Of a DNA stretch of 64,000 bases, positions 26,997 through 36,055 are shown one piece after another (position 1 is the stretch's first letter; the number at the start of each line of letters is the position of its first letter). Below the pieces are notes generated by a model, which made no database searches, had not been told where the DNA came from, and saw nothing but the letters and a program-made list of their open reading frames with translations. Made by a program: the position numbers and the translations under genes. Source of the DNA: Syntrophotalea acetylenivorans (GTDB lineage Bacteria; Desulfobacterota; Desulfuromonadia; Desulfuromonadales; Syntrophotaleaceae); contig NZ_CP015519.1 in NCBI RefSeq assembly GCF_001887775.1, forward strand, positions 1,736,001-1,800,000, written 5' to 3'.

Positions 26997-28577
26997 TTAC
27001 AAAGTAAAAAAGAAGGTCGCACCCTTTTCCACTTCGCCCTCAGCCCAGACTTGGCCACCATGACGATGAATAATGCGCTTCACTGTAGCTAGACCGATAC
27101 CGGTGCCTGGAAACTCATCGACCCGGTGCAAGCGCTGAAAAACACCGAACAGCTTGTCGGCATAAGCAGGATCGAACCCGGCACCATTGTCCCGCACATA
27201 ATAAGCGTCACCGGCTGGTGAACCATCGCCTGCAGAGGGCCGACTCTTTTCGACACCGAATTCAATACGGCCCTGTTCCCGCCGACCGGTGAATTTCCAG
27301 GCATTGCCAAGCAGGTTTTCCAGTACCACCCGCAGCAACCGGGGGTCTCCATCGGCGGTAACATTGGGCTGAATCACTGTTTCCACCTCCTGCCACGGAT
27401 TGTCCAATTTCAACTCTTGAGAAACTAGTCCGACCAAACCGCTAAGATCGACCGGCTGCCGAACCATCTCCCCACGGGTAATGCGGGACAAATAGAGCAA
27501 ATCATCGATGAGCTGGGCCATACGCTGGGAAGCTCCCCGCACCCGCTGTAGAAATTCCTGGCCTTCCTCATCGAGCTGCTCTCCGTAATCGTCGAGAAGG
27601 GCCTGGCTGAAACCATCGATGCTGCGCAGAGGCGCCCGCAAATCGTGGGAAACCGAATAGGCAAAAGCCTCCAGTTCCCGGTTGGCGACCTTGAGCTGAG
27701 CGGTCCGCTGGCTTACCCGTTGCTCAAGCTCCTGGTTGAGGTAAAAAATATCCTGTTGAGTCTGCTGATGTTCGGTAATTTCCAGATGCAACCGGGTATT
27801 GGTCTTCTGTAAGGCCTTGGCCTGCTTCTCCAAGTCGCCATGAGCAGCCAGGAGATGTTCTGACATCTGACTGAAAGCCCGAGTCAGGTCGCCAACTTCG
27901 TCCACCGCATTGGACTGGGGCAGATTCTTCTTCCAATCGCCGTGGCTGATAGCCAAAGCCGCTTGGGAAAGCTGCTGCACCGGGGCGGCAATGGTCCTGG
28001 CGAACCAGGCAAATATCAGCAGACCGCCGACCAGACCAAGTAATAGAATCCACGCGACCTGGCTGAGAAAAGCATTGCGCTCGACAAGCATTTCATCGAC
28101 GTCCACCGACATGAGTACAATCCAGTTCCAGGCGGGGAACCGGGCATGATAGTGGAACAAAGCCTTTTTGCCATGGTCATGCTCCCAAAACCCCTGGATT
28201 CCCTGAGCTGCAATTGCATGGTGAATGATATCAGAGTTCTGGTCCTTCGCCAATTGCGGCAACAGCTGCCTGGAGTCCGGCTCGGCAAGAATATTTATCC
28301 GGCCGGTCCGGCCAAAACGGAACTCTCGATACTTATCCAGGATATCTGCCTGAGCCCTGTACACATAGCTGTCGACAGCAGCCACACCACTTTCGGTCAG
28401 TACTTTATGGGCGCTGCGAATATCTTCCAGGACTTTAACAACCTCCGCCTCCATCAATTTGCGGTTCATACGGTAGGCCAGCCGTTCGATGGTAAAGACA
28501 CCGGCAATACTGATGGCGATGCCGACCGCAAACAGAACGCCGAGAGCCAACAGGTTGAACTTATATCTGAGTTTCAT
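26997..28577 (-). CDS. Membrane sensor histidine kinase (Cache-HAMP-HisKA-HATPase)
   Basis: A kinase of 526 residues. TM1 is at about 9-30, a periplasmic single-Cache-like domain at about 35-165 ([36 protein letters not shown]), TM2 at about 173-195, and HAMP at about 195-250. A coiled coil precedes HisKA with His 311 in [15 protein letters not shown], and the HATPase has [17 protein letters not shown] and GTGIGLATV. The HisKA sequence is of the bacteriophytochrome/Rcp1-pairing type, fitting the receiver encoded just downstream. It begins 5 nt after the last of four periplasmic binding-protein genes. A model in which these load the sensor domain is attractive but inferred. Confidence 0.93.
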   Translation of the reverse strand: MKLRYKFNLLALGVLFAVGIAISIAGVFTIERLAYRMNRKLMEAEVVKVLEDIRSAHKVLTESGVAAVDSYVYRAQADILDKYREFRFGRTGRINILAEPDSRQLLPQLAKDQNSDIIHHAIAAQGIQGFWEHDHGKKALFHYHARFPAWNWIVLMSVDVDEMLVERNAFLSQVAWILLLGLVGGLLIFAWFARTIAAPVQQLSQAALAISHGDWKKNLPQSNAVDEVGDLTRAFSQMSEHLLAAHGDLEKQAKALQKTNTRLHLEITEHQQTQQDIFYLNQELEQRVSQRTAQLKVANRELEAFAYSVSHDLRAPLRSIDGFSQALLDDYGEQLDEEGQEFLQRVRGASQRMAQLIDDLLYLSRITRGEMVRQPVDLSGLVGLVSQELKLDNPWQEVETVIQPNVTADGDPRLLRVVLENLLGNAWKFTGRREQGRIEFGVEKSRPSAGDGSPAGDAYYVRDNGAGFDPAYADKLFGVFQRLHRVDEFPGTGIGLATVKRIIHRHGGQVWAEGEVEKGATFFFTL

Positions 28578-28582
28578 AGATT

Positions 28583-29650
28583 CTACCGTGCCTCGGACAG
28601 GGGAGCAGCGTCTTTTTTGTATACTTCCTGACCGATAACCTCCGCCGTCTGCAGCAGCGAGACCGGCAGTACGAGACCGGCAGCCTTGGCCATCTTCAGG
28701 TTGACCACCAGGTGGGCCAGCCGGTTACGCTCCACGGGCAGATCCGCAGGCCGCGCACCGGCTAGAATGCGCAAGGCGGTGGTGGCGGCATATTCCCCCT
28801 GCTCTTCCGCAACCTTGGCGATAGTCAACAGGTTGAAGGGTTGCATCCAGGGCAGCACCGAGCCGGACGGCACAGTGGTATGCGCTGCCACAAAGGCCTC
28901 GGCTTCGGCGGCATCCCAGCCGGTAAGGCCAACATGGTTTCGGAAAAACAGCATATCGACTTCCTGCTGGACCTGCAGAAAGGCCTCCTTGAATTCGGCA
29001 AAGGAGCGCACCAGGTAGCAACGCATCCGGCCGTCGAAAAACCGCTGGTTGTATTGGTCCGCAACAATCCGGTTGGTGTTCACATCTGCGCCGATGAAAC
29101 CGGCCCGATCCCCCTTGGCCAAACGCCGCAGATGCATGACCAGCCCCTCGGCCATTTCATCTTCGATCATGCCGGTCACATTGCTGCTGGGGTAACCATA
29201 ATTCGCGAGGTCTTCATTCACGCCGCAGAACACCACCGGCAGGGCGGTATCTTTGAGGTAGGGGACCACCAGAAAACGTTGGGCATTGTCGTCGGAGGCG
29301 ATGACCACATCGGGCCGGAATTCCTCGATAATCTTTTTTGCCCGGCGGCCGGCCTGGCGATGAAAATCCTCTTCGAGGTGGTTCTTCGTGTCCATTTGAA
29401 AGATTTTCAGCTCCACGCCGCTTCCATACAACGCGACGCGAAGCCCCTTTTCAATTCCGGAGCTCCAGGCGTATCCGGCATCATAGGAATCAACCCAAAG
29501 AATTCTTTTACCACGGTAGAAAGATTTCAAATCCTTTGCGTTATCTTCGGCCATTACCGTCGTAGCGATACCGGTCAAGAGCATCACCAGCAGCAGACTG
29601 TTCACAATACGCAACCCAATCAAACCAGCTCCCCCTACAACTACAAACAT
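28583..29650 (-). CDS. Periplasmic ABC-substrate-binding-like protein, paralogue 4 of the array
   Basis: A protein of 355 residues with a signal peptide (about 1-34, ending VMA), then a type I periplasmic binding fold of the PF04392 type. Family marks shared by all four array members are [15 protein letters not shown] near the mature start, [24 protein letters not shown], and a C-terminal GQEVYK. It resembles paralogue 3 most (both have [13 protein letters not shown]). No ABC permease or ATPase is nearby, while a sensor kinase starts 5 nt later, so a sensing role is more likely than transport. The ATG at 29650 has AAGGA upstream. It carries a slightly longer C-terminal tail than its siblings. 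Confidence 0.85.
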   Translation of the reverse strand: MFVVVGGAGLIGLRIVNSLLLVMLLTGIATTVMAEDNAKDLKSFYRGKRILWVDSYDAGYAWSSGIEKGLRVALYGSGVELKIFQMDTKNHLEEDFHRQAGRRAKKIIEEFRPDVVIASDDNAQRFLVVPYLKDTALPVVFCGVNEDLANYGYPSSNVTGMIEDEMAEGLVMHLRRLAKGDRAGFIGADVNTNRIVADQYNQRFFDGRMRCYLVRSFAEFKEAFLQVQQEVDMLFFRNHVGLTGWDAAEAEAFVAAHTTVPSGSVLPWMQPFNLLTIAKVAEEQGEYAATTALRILAGARPADLPVERNRLAHLVVNLKMAKAAGLVLPVSLLQTAEVIGQEVYKKDAAPLSEAR

Positions 29651-29679
29651 GACAATTCCTTATGGCAATAATCCATCGC

Positions 29680-30684
29680 CTACTCTTGCAATGCCTCCTG
29701 GCCGATAACTTCCGCCGTTTGCAGCAGAGACACCGGCACGACAATGCCGGCCGCCTGGGCCATCTTCAGGTTAACGGTCAGCTGCGCCTCTTGATTTTTC
29801 ACGATGGGAATATCCTCGGGCTGCGCTCCTGCAAGAATTCGCAGAGCCGTAGCAGCCGCATAGGCCCCCTGCTCTTCCGGAACTTTGGCCAGGTTGAAAA
29901 TTACGAATGACTTCATCCAGGGATTAAATCCACCGGTGGGGATACGGGTGTGCTCAGTCAGGAAGGTTTCAGCAAGGTCATTTTGCCAGCCTTCGATCCC
30001 GGCGTTGTTCGGCAAACACAGAATATCCACTTCTTGCTGGGCACGCAGGAAGGCCTCCTTGAATTCGTCGAAGTTCTGGACCAGGTAGACTTTCAGCCGT
30101 TCGCCAAAAACATGGTGGTTGTAATCATCAGCGATAATCTGGTCGGTTTCCCGTTGACAGGCGATCATGCCGATACGGTCACCGCCGGCAAAATTACGCA
30201 TTCGCTGGACAAGATCCGCGACAAAATCGACTTCATGCATACCGGTCACATTGCGGGCGGGGTAGCCGTATTCGCTCGGGGCGCGGTTGACTCCACAGAA
30301 TACCACCGGCAAGTCGCTCCCTCTGAGATAGGGCACCACCAAAAACCGTTGGGCATTGTCGTCGGAGGCGATGATCACATCGGGGCGATATTCCTCGACC
30401 AGCCTTCGGGCAGTGTCCCCGGCCTGCTGACCATAGGCTTCGGAGCGATTTCGCAAGGTGTCCATGTGCCAGCTTTTTAACTCGACCCCACTGCCGGAGA
30501 GAGTTTTTTGGATACCGCGACCGATGCCATCCGCCCAGAGATAGCCCTGGTGATAGGAGTTAACCCAAAGTACTTTTTTTCCGCGATAGGCATCGACAGA
30601 GTCGGCAACATGATCCGCCGCCGTTGCCTCAACAGCACAGATACCGCATAAAAAAATGACCGCGAACAGCACCCAGCGTGACAA
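29680..30684 (-). CDS. Periplasmic ABC-substrate-binding-like protein, paralogue 3
   Basis: A protein of 334 residues with a signal peptide (about 1-22, ICAVEATA), then the PF04392-like binding fold. It has [55 protein letters not shown], and AVIGQEALQE-type residues at the end. It starts with TTG (30684) preceded by GGGGGGAGG at 8 nt, an unusual but well-supported start. It lies 29 nt upstream of paralogue 4 and 50 nt downstream of paralogue 2. The ligand is unknown. Differences from paralogues 1 and 2 in the loop after FCGVN suggest a different ligand preference. Confidence 0.85.
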   Translation of the reverse strand: MSRWVLFAVIFLCGICAVEATAADHVADSVDAYRGKKVLWVNSYHQGYLWADGIGRGIQKTLSGSGVELKSWHMDTLRNRSEAYGQQAGDTARRLVEEYRPDVIIASDDNAQRFLVVPYLRGSDLPVVFCGVNRAPSEYGYPARNVTGMHEVDFVADLVQRMRNFAGGDRIGMIACQRETDQIIADDYNHHVFGERLKVYLVQNFDEFKEAFLRAQQEVDILCLPNNAGIEGWQNDLAETFLTEHTRIPTGGFNPWMKSFVIFNLAKVPEEQGAYAAATALRILAGAQPEDIPIVKNQEAQLTVNLKMAQAAGIVVPVSLLQTAEVIGQEALQE

Positions 30685-30734
30685 AACGTTTCCTCCCCCC
30701 TAAACCCCTTTAAAAAAATAGCGACGACAGTCTA

Positions 30735-31742
30735 TCAGCGCAGAGCCTCCTGGCCGATAACCTTGCCCGCCGCCTTGAGAGTCTCCACCGGCAACTGAAT
30801 CCCTGCCGCTTTGGCCATTTTAAGATTCAGGGTCAGGCTGGCCCGCTCGTTGGAGGCCAGCGGGATATCCTTAGGGTCCACACCACCAAGAATGCGCAGA
30901 GCGGTACGAGCAGCCCACTCACCCTGCTCCTGCGGCACCTTGGCAACGGTGAAGGTAACGAAGCGCTCCATATACCCAAGACGGGAGCCGGTCGGCTTGG
31001 CGACATTCTGCAACAGGAATTCCTCGACTTGAGGAGAATCCCAACCGGGCATGTCGGAATGGTTGGCAATGTAGATCATGTCGACTTCCTGTTGGGCTTT
31101 TAGAAAGAGTTCCTTGAAATGGGTAAAATCCCGGGCCAGATACGACTTCATCTTGCCGTTGAAGAAATGATGGTTATAGACGCTGACTACTTTGCGTTCG
31201 GAAACGGTATCGGCGCTCAGATATCCGAGGCGATTGCCCTCGGCATAACGATGCAGGTGCCGGACCAGGGCCGTCACCGGCTCGACCTCCAGCATGCCGG
31301 TGACGTTGCGGCAGGGAAAGCCGTAGGGCGAAGCATCCCAGTTGATGCCGCAAAAGACCACCGGCAGGTCGGTATCCTTCAGGTAGGGCGCGACCAGGTA
31401 CTTGGCGGCGTTGTCATCGGAGGCAATAACCACATCGGGCCGAAAGGTCTCGATAGCCTTCTTGGCTTTGAGGGCGGCCTGTTGGCGACACTTCTCCTCG
31501 ACAATCCATTTGGTGTTCATCCGCTCGATACGCAGTTCAACACCGCTGCCCGAAAGAACCTGGCGAATGCCCTCTTCAATACCGGCCGTCCAGGCATAAC
31601 CCTCGTGATAGGAATCGACCCAAAGAATCTTCTTTCCCCGATAAGGCAACTCCCCCTGCTCTATCTTCTCGGCCTGTACCAGGGTCGGCATGAGCAAAAG
31701 GATCAGCAGAATACAAAATTTCCCCATAACATTGATGTTCAT
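30735..31742 (-). CDS. Periplasmic ABC-substrate-binding-like protein, paralogue 2
   Basis: A protein of 335 residues with a signal peptide (about 1-24, MPTLVQA), then the binding fold with [56 protein letters not shown] and GKVIGQEAL. It is closely similar to paralogue 1: long runs such as FCGINWDASPYGFPC, NVTGMLEVEP and SNERASLTLNL are the same in both. That points to a recent duplication. The ATG at 31742 has only a weak purine-rich ribosome site. It sits 50 nt from each flanking array member. Confidence 0.85.
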   Translation of the reverse strand: MNINVMGKFCILLILLLMPTLVQAEKIEQGELPYRGKKILWVDSYHEGYAWTAGIEEGIRQVLSGSGVELRIERMNTKWIVEEKCRQQAALKAKKAIETFRPDVVIASDDNAAKYLVAPYLKDTDLPVVFCGINWDASPYGFPCRNVTGMLEVEPVTALVRHLHRYAEGNRLGYLSADTVSERKVVSVYNHHFFNGKMKSYLARDFTHFKELFLKAQQEVDMIYIANHSDMPGWDSPQVEEFLLQNVAKPTGSRLGYMERFVTFTVAKVPQEQGEWAARTALRILGGVDPKDIPLASNERASLTLNLKMAKAAGIQLPVETLKAAGKVIGQEALR

Positions 31743-31792
31743 AACAAGTCTTTTCTCTATCCTATGATATTTACTGTTCAGCTTTCGGTTTG

Positions 31793-32806
31793 TTATTCAA
31801 TGCCCTCTTGGCCGATGACCCTGCTGGCAGCTCTAAGAATTTCCACGGGCAGCACAATACCGGCCGCTTTGGCCATCCTGAGATTGAGGGTCAGGCTGGC
31901 GCGCTCGTTAGACGCCAGCGGGATGGAGTCGGGCTGAGCTCCATCTAGAATCCGCAGTGCGGTTCTGGCCGCCCACTCACCCTGCTCTTCCGGCATCTTG
32001 GCCACAGTGACAATCACGTAGCGTGCCATGTAGGACGTTCGCGAGCCGGTCGGTAGCTTAATGTTGCGGGTCAGAAAGTCCTCAACCACCTGTGGGTCCC
32101 AACCGGGCATGTCGGAATAATTGGCGAGGTAGATCATATCCACTTCCTGTTGAGCGTGCAGAAAGAGTTCCTTAAATTGGGTGAAGTCCCGGGCCAGGTA
32201 AACCGTCATCGAGCCGTCTGACAAACGCTCTTTATAAATTTGAATCCTCTTTTGCTCAAGGACGGTATCGGCACAGAGGTAGCCTATCCGGTCGCCTTCG
32301 GCGTAACGCCGCAAATGCCGAACCAGGGCCTCCAGAATCTCTGGCGGCTCAACCTCGAGCATGCCGGTCACATTGCTGCAGGGAAAGCCGTAAGGAGAAG
32401 CGTCCCAGTTGATACCGCAGAAAACTACCGGAAGATCTGTGTCTTTCAGATAGGGTACTACCAGGTACTTGGCGGCATTGTCGTCGGAAGCAATGACGAC
32501 ATCAGGGCAAAACTCCTCGATCGCTGCCTTGGCTTTGAGCGCGGCCTCTCGCCGAAAGGCCTCATCGAGGTTCCACTTGGTGTTCATGCGCACGATGCGC
32601 AACTCAACGCCGCTGTTCTGCAACTCTCGGCGGATACCTGTCTCGATACCAGCAGACCACTCGTAGGCTTGGTTATAGGAGTCGACCCAGAGGATTTTCT
32701 TGCCCGGAAAAGACGGACCGGTGCCGGTTGCAGAGGCAGCCAACACCAGCGAAGGTAGAGCCATAAGCAACCAGCCACAACATCGAATGACCCTGACTAT
32801 GTTCAT
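31793..32806 (-). CDS. Periplasmic ABC-substrate-binding-like protein, paralogue 1 (promoter-proximal)
   Basis: A protein of 337 residues from the ATG at 32806 (AAAGGG upstream). That length matches its siblings, whereas the longer frame to 32962 adds 52 unconserved residues across the promoter region. The signal peptide spans about 1-23 (LPSLVLAASA). The binding fold shows [56 protein letters not shown] and SRVIGQEGIE. As the first gene of the leftward operon it is divergent from the oxidase-cytochrome pair across 259 bp. It is most similar to paralogue 2. Confidence 0.85.
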   Translation of the reverse strand: MNIVRVIRCCGWLLMALPSLVLAASATGTGPSFPGKKILWVDSYNQAYEWSAGIETGIRRELQNSGVELRIVRMNTKWNLDEAFRREAALKAKAAIEEFCPDVVIASDDNAAKYLVVPYLKDTDLPVVFCGINWDASPYGFPCSNVTGMLEVEPPEILEALVRHLRRYAEGDRIGYLCADTVLEQKRIQIYKERLSDGSMTVYLARDFTQFKELFLHAQQEVDMIYLANYSDMPGWDPQVVEDFLTRNIKLPTGSRTSYMARYVIVTVAKMPEEQGEWAARTALRILDGAQPDSIPLASNERASLTLNLRMAKAAGIVLPVEILRAASRVIGQEGIE

Positions 32807-33007
32807 TCGCACCCTTTCTTCCACACGGCGTGGAACAACCAAAAGGATAACTGAGTTCAGGAACTGCTCATCCATTGCCAGAACAACTTTAAACGAACTT
32901 TTAAGAAAACAGGCTAAAAAAGAAACTCTATTTTTAAAACAGTATTTTACTATTTGCAACAAAATAGTCCGACATAGCGGCTCAAACGGTGCAATACAGC
33001 GCCAGGT

Positions 33008-33036
33008 TTGACAAAAATTAATTTAAGGGGTATTAA
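33008..33036 (+). promoter_or_regulatory. Sigma70-type promoter for the oxidase-cytochrome pair
   Basis: The -35 hexamer TTGACA (33008-33013) is a perfect consensus. It is followed after exactly 17 nt by TATTAA (33031-33036). It lies 30 nt before the ATG of the CydA-like gene, in an AT-rich divergent intergenic region. Confidence 0.75.
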
Positions 33037-33065
33037 AAAACCAGCCCTTCCCTTCAGGAGACCGT

Positions 33066-34619
33066 ATGAACTATCCAGTTTGGTACCTGCCGACCATCGG
33101 CGGTGGCACATTGATCGCCCTGATCGCCATCGGTCACGTCTTCGTATCCCATTTCGCCGTCGGTGGCGGCCTGTTATTGGCCCTGAGCGAACGCCTGGCC
33201 CGCAAGCGCAACGATAGCAATCTGCTTTTCTTTACTAAGCGGTTCGCCCGTCTTTTCGTTTTGTTGACCCTGGTCTACGGCAGCCTGACGGGGGTCGGTA
33301 TCTGGTTTGTCATTTCTCTGGTTCAGCCGGGGGGCACATCTTTACTCATTCATCAGTTCGTCTTCGCCTGGGCGGCGGAATGGGTCTTCTTTTTGATCGA
33401 AATCGTCGCCATCTCGGTCTATCTCTATTCTTTTGATCGCATGCCAGCAACCATCCATCAAGCGGTGGCCTGGATTTATTTTGGCGCCGCCTGGTGCAGC
33501 CTGTTTATTATCAACGGCATCATCACCTTTATGCTTACTTCCGGCAACTGGGCCAGCAACGGATCGTTCTGGAGCGCTTTTTTCAATCCCAGCTTCTGGC
33601 CTTCGCTGGTCTTTCGCACCCTGTTGGCCGTCATCAATGCCGGCCTATTCGCCCTGCTGTTCAGTGCCTTCAGCAAAGACCTCAATCTGCGCCGGCAAGT
33701 GGTTAGCTACTGTAACCGCCTGATGTTACCGGCCCTGCTCGCCACTTTACCCACGGCCTGGTGGTACCTGCGCAGCCTGCCCGAACCGGCCAGGGACCTG
33801 GTCACTGCGGGATCGCCGACCATCGTTCGTGCCCTGCATGGAGGGGCTATCGGTGCTATCCTTGTGCTTTTGGTTCTATTATTCAGCTTATTCGCTCCGC
33901 TTCGTTATCGCCGGTCTCTGGCCGTTCTGGCTCTGGCTTCGGGATTGCTTTTGATGGGAAGTTTCGAATGGACTCGGGAGGCAGCCAGGCGACCCTTTGT
34001 TGTGCAGCAAACGATGTTCTGCAACGGTATGACTCCCGAGCAAGTACCGCAACTCAAAGAGCAGGGGTTCCTGGCAAAGGCGCGCTGGAGCCAGATCCAC
34101 CAGGCCACCTCCGATCCGGCAACAGCAGGTCGTGAACTTTTCAAGTTTCAGTGTTACTCGTGCCACACCCTAGATGGCTTCAACAACGACCTTTTGCAGC
34201 GAACCCGTCCTTTGAGCCAGGCCGCCCTCGCCGGTTATATCGACAGCCTGCATCAGGTTCGATATTTCATGCCCCCCTTTGCCGGTAATAATAATGAGCG
34301 GCAGGTCCTCGCCGCCTTTCTCACCGACGGCCTGTTCCCCAGCTTTGACAAGTCTGCCGAGACACCCAAAGAAGTTCCTCCGGACCGATTGCTATTTGAG
34401 CAAAACTGTACCCTGTGCCATACGACTAAGCTGGTCGCAACCCGTACCGCAGATTGGTCTAAAGTCCGTATTCGCAACGCACTCGACCATCTGAACCGGC
34501 TCCATCCGGCCATGCCAGACTATAAAGGAGCTCCGGAAGAAAAAGACCGTCTCGCCGACTATATTTATCAATTGAATCGCTCGGCTGCTCAAAAGCCGGC
34601 CACGGGAGTCACTCCATGA
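33066..34619 (+). CDS. CydA-like bd-type quinol oxidase subunit fused to dihaem cytochrome c
   Basis: A protein of 517 residues with about eight membrane helices in the first 300, then a periplasmic-type tail with two CxxCH haem c sites, at 363-367 and 448-452. CydA features visible are a histidine in helix 1 (His 24), two glutamates in one helix (Glu 105 and 112) followed by a F-D-R motif as in E. coli A-I-E...L-E...W-D-R, and REAARRPF at 304-311, matching the T-E-x-G-R-Q-P-W motif. The domain is shorter than true CydA and lacks a long Q-loop. The role is probably membrane quinol or cytochrome c oxidation coupled to O2 or another small acceptor. It has its own promoter and overlaps the next gene by 4 nt. 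Confidence 0.82.
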   Translation: MNYPVWYLPTIGGGTLIALIAIGHVFVSHFAVGGGLLLALSERLARKRNDSNLLFFTKRFARLFVLLTLVYGSLTGVGIWFVISLVQPGGTSLLIHQFVFAWAAEWVFFLIEIVAISVYLYSFDRMPATIHQAVAWIYFGAAWCSLFIINGIITFMLTSGNWASNGSFWSAFFNPSFWPSLVFRTLLAVINAGLFALLFSAFSKDLNLRRQVVSYCNRLMLPALLATLPTAWWYLRSLPEPARDLVTAGSPTIVRALHGGAIGAILVLLVLLFSLFAPLRYRRSLAVLALASGLLLMGSFEWTREAARRPFVVQQTMFCNGMTPEQVPQLKEQGFLAKARWSQIHQATSDPATAGRELFKFQCYSCHTLDGFNNDLLQRTRPLSQAALAGYIDSLHQVRYFMPPFAGNNNERQVLAAFLTDGLFPSFDKSAETPKEVPPDRLLFEQNCTLCHTTKLVATRTADWSKVRIRNALDHLNRLHPAMPDYKGAPEEKDRLADYIYQLNRSAAQKPATGVTP

Positions 34620-35671
34620 ACCCACTGATCCCCCTGCCGGACCCGATCCCTGTCCCGTGGGGCTACCTTATCGCCCTTTTGATGCTGGTCTTCCCTTTGC
34701 ACCTGTTGTTCATGAACTGTCTGCTCGGCACCACGGCGGTGACCCTTTACCTGCAACGCCGCTCCGACGCCGTGGCGACACAACTTGCGACGGAACTAAG
34801 CCGCGCCCTGCCCCTTATCATGGCCTTTGTGGTCAATTCAGGGGTCGCTTCACTGCTCTTTCTACAAGTGCTGTACGGCCAGTTTTTTTACACCAGTTCA
34901 ATTCTTATGGGCAGCTACTGGTTGGCCATCATTCCCCTGCTGATCGTGGCCTACTATGCCCTCTACTGGGTCGACTTCCGCTACCGACGCCTGGGCCGGT
35001 ATCGTTGGCTGTTGCTGTCCGGTGTATTGCTTGTGTTGCTGCTGGTGCCCTTTATGTTCAGCAACAACATGACCCTGATGCTCCGCCCGCAGAGCTGGTC
35101 GGCTTACTTCGATCGGGACAACGGCACTCTGCTGAACCTGACCGATCTCAGCCTCTGGCCCCGTTACGCCCATTTCGTGGTGGCCGCCCTCGCCGTCGGC
35201 GGCCTGTTCACCGCCACCCTGGGCCGCTGCTATCGGTCAAGGGCTCCTGAGCTGGCCGCCTATGCCCGGAATCTCGGCATGGCCTTGTTCAGCCGCCTGA
35301 CTCTGCTCCAACTACTTATCGGCCCCCTGTTTTTATTCAGCCTGCCACAACCACTGCGCTGGCAGATTCTCGGCGGCTCTCCCCTGGCGGCTATGCTTTT
35401 ATGTACCGCCCTGGCTTTGCTGGCAGCGTTGCTGGTCAATGCTTTTCAGCAACGGGTACTTACCAGCCTGGCCCTGCTGGTTCCCCTGGTCTGCTGCATG
35501 GTCGCACTGCGGGCATGGCTGCGCAGCGCTTTTCTGCAGCCGCACTTCACCCTGGACCAGCTACATGTGGCCCCCCAATACTCTCCCTTACTAGTATTTG
35601 TGATCGTCCTGTTATTGGGCAGCGTCGTGATCAGCTGGCTGCTCTATCAGGCGGCGGCAGCGCAGCGCTAA
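34616..35671 (+). CDS. Polytopic membrane partner of the CydA-like cytochrome (subunit II-like)
   Basis: A protein of 351 residues that is almost entirely membrane helices, about nine. An N-terminal PLPDPIPVPWGYLIALLMLVF start precedes helices with conserved polar residues (MNCLLGTT, NSGVASLLF, YALYWVDFRYRRL). The ATG overlaps the stop of the CydA-like gene (ATGA), so the two are translationally coupled subunits. I do not recognise clear CydB motifs, so subunit II is assigned by context and topology. It might bind a haem (His 38 in LHLLFMN, His in ARYAHFVV), but that is a guess. There is no CydX-like small ORF after it. Confidence 0.65.
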   Translation: MNPLIPLPDPIPVPWGYLIALLMLVFPLHLLFMNCLLGTTAVTLYLQRRSDAVATQLATELSRALPLIMAFVVNSGVASLLFLQVLYGQFFYTSSILMGSYWLAIIPLLIVAYYALYWVDFRYRRLGRYRWLLLSGVLLVLLLVPFMFSNNMTLMLRPQSWSAYFDRDNGTLLNLTDLSLWPRYAHFVVAALAVGGLFTATLGRCYRSRAPELAAYARNLGMALFSRLTLLQLLIGPLFLFSLPQPLRWQILGGSPLAAMLLCTALALLAALLVNAFQQRVLTSLALLVPLVCCMVALRAWLRSAFLQPHFTLDQLHVAPQYSPLLVFVIVLLLGSVVISWLLYQAAAAQR

Positions 35672-36055
35672 GCTTAAGGGCCGGCCACTGGCCATTGGAT
35701 TTTGTCAGCAGGTTTCAGCAGGAAATATGCTGGCCCCGCAATATCCAAGACAAGACTCAAGCAACGGAACAGCAAGCCTATCAAGGACATAACCGTCTTC
35801 ACGCCCGTTCACTACGCTCACTTGAAACGCTGAGACCGCGGGCAAAACAAAACCAGATTTCTCTGGGCATCCGCGTCTTTGCGCGATAAATATTCTCTGA
35901 TCTTTTAGGGGTTCTTAAAGAGGCTCGCATTGAATCCGGAAACCGGGTGGTTGCCGGGCTTGAAGGACCGTAGCGAAAAATTGGAGGGAATCTGGGCCGA
36001 TCAGACGATTTTCAGGCGGTTCATGGCCAAGTCCGACAGTCTCCCAGGACAAGAC
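35672..36055. other. Convergent intergenic region holding a degenerate palindrome
   Basis: These 384 bases lie between the rightward oxidase pair and the leftward nuclease gene. I see no credible gene; the apparent frame to 35889 is a shadow of the membrane subunit gene. An imperfect palindrome sits at 35828-35884 (listed separately). Before it are scattered small repeats and no T-rich terminator. Confidence 0.5.
35828..35884. repeat. Imperfect palindrome resembling an interspersed GCGTCTTTGCG-type repeat
   Basis: A nested inverted repeat. CCAGA (35853-35857) pairs with TCTGG (35862-35866). CGCGG near 35838 pairs with CCGCG (35871-35875). The outer CGC and AGA blocks pair with TCT...GCG. The right arm reads CCGCGTCTTTGCGCG, followed by an AT-rich tail with TATTCTCTGATC. 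Similar GCGTCTTTGCG palindromes are scattered between genes in many related genomes; that comparison is from memory. It could be a degenerate REP-like element or a weak bidirectional terminator. Confidence 0.5.

Noticed and set aside
28583-32806. ABC transporter operon
   Set aside because: Four binding proteins but no permease or ATPase gene; the next genes are a kinase and response regulators.
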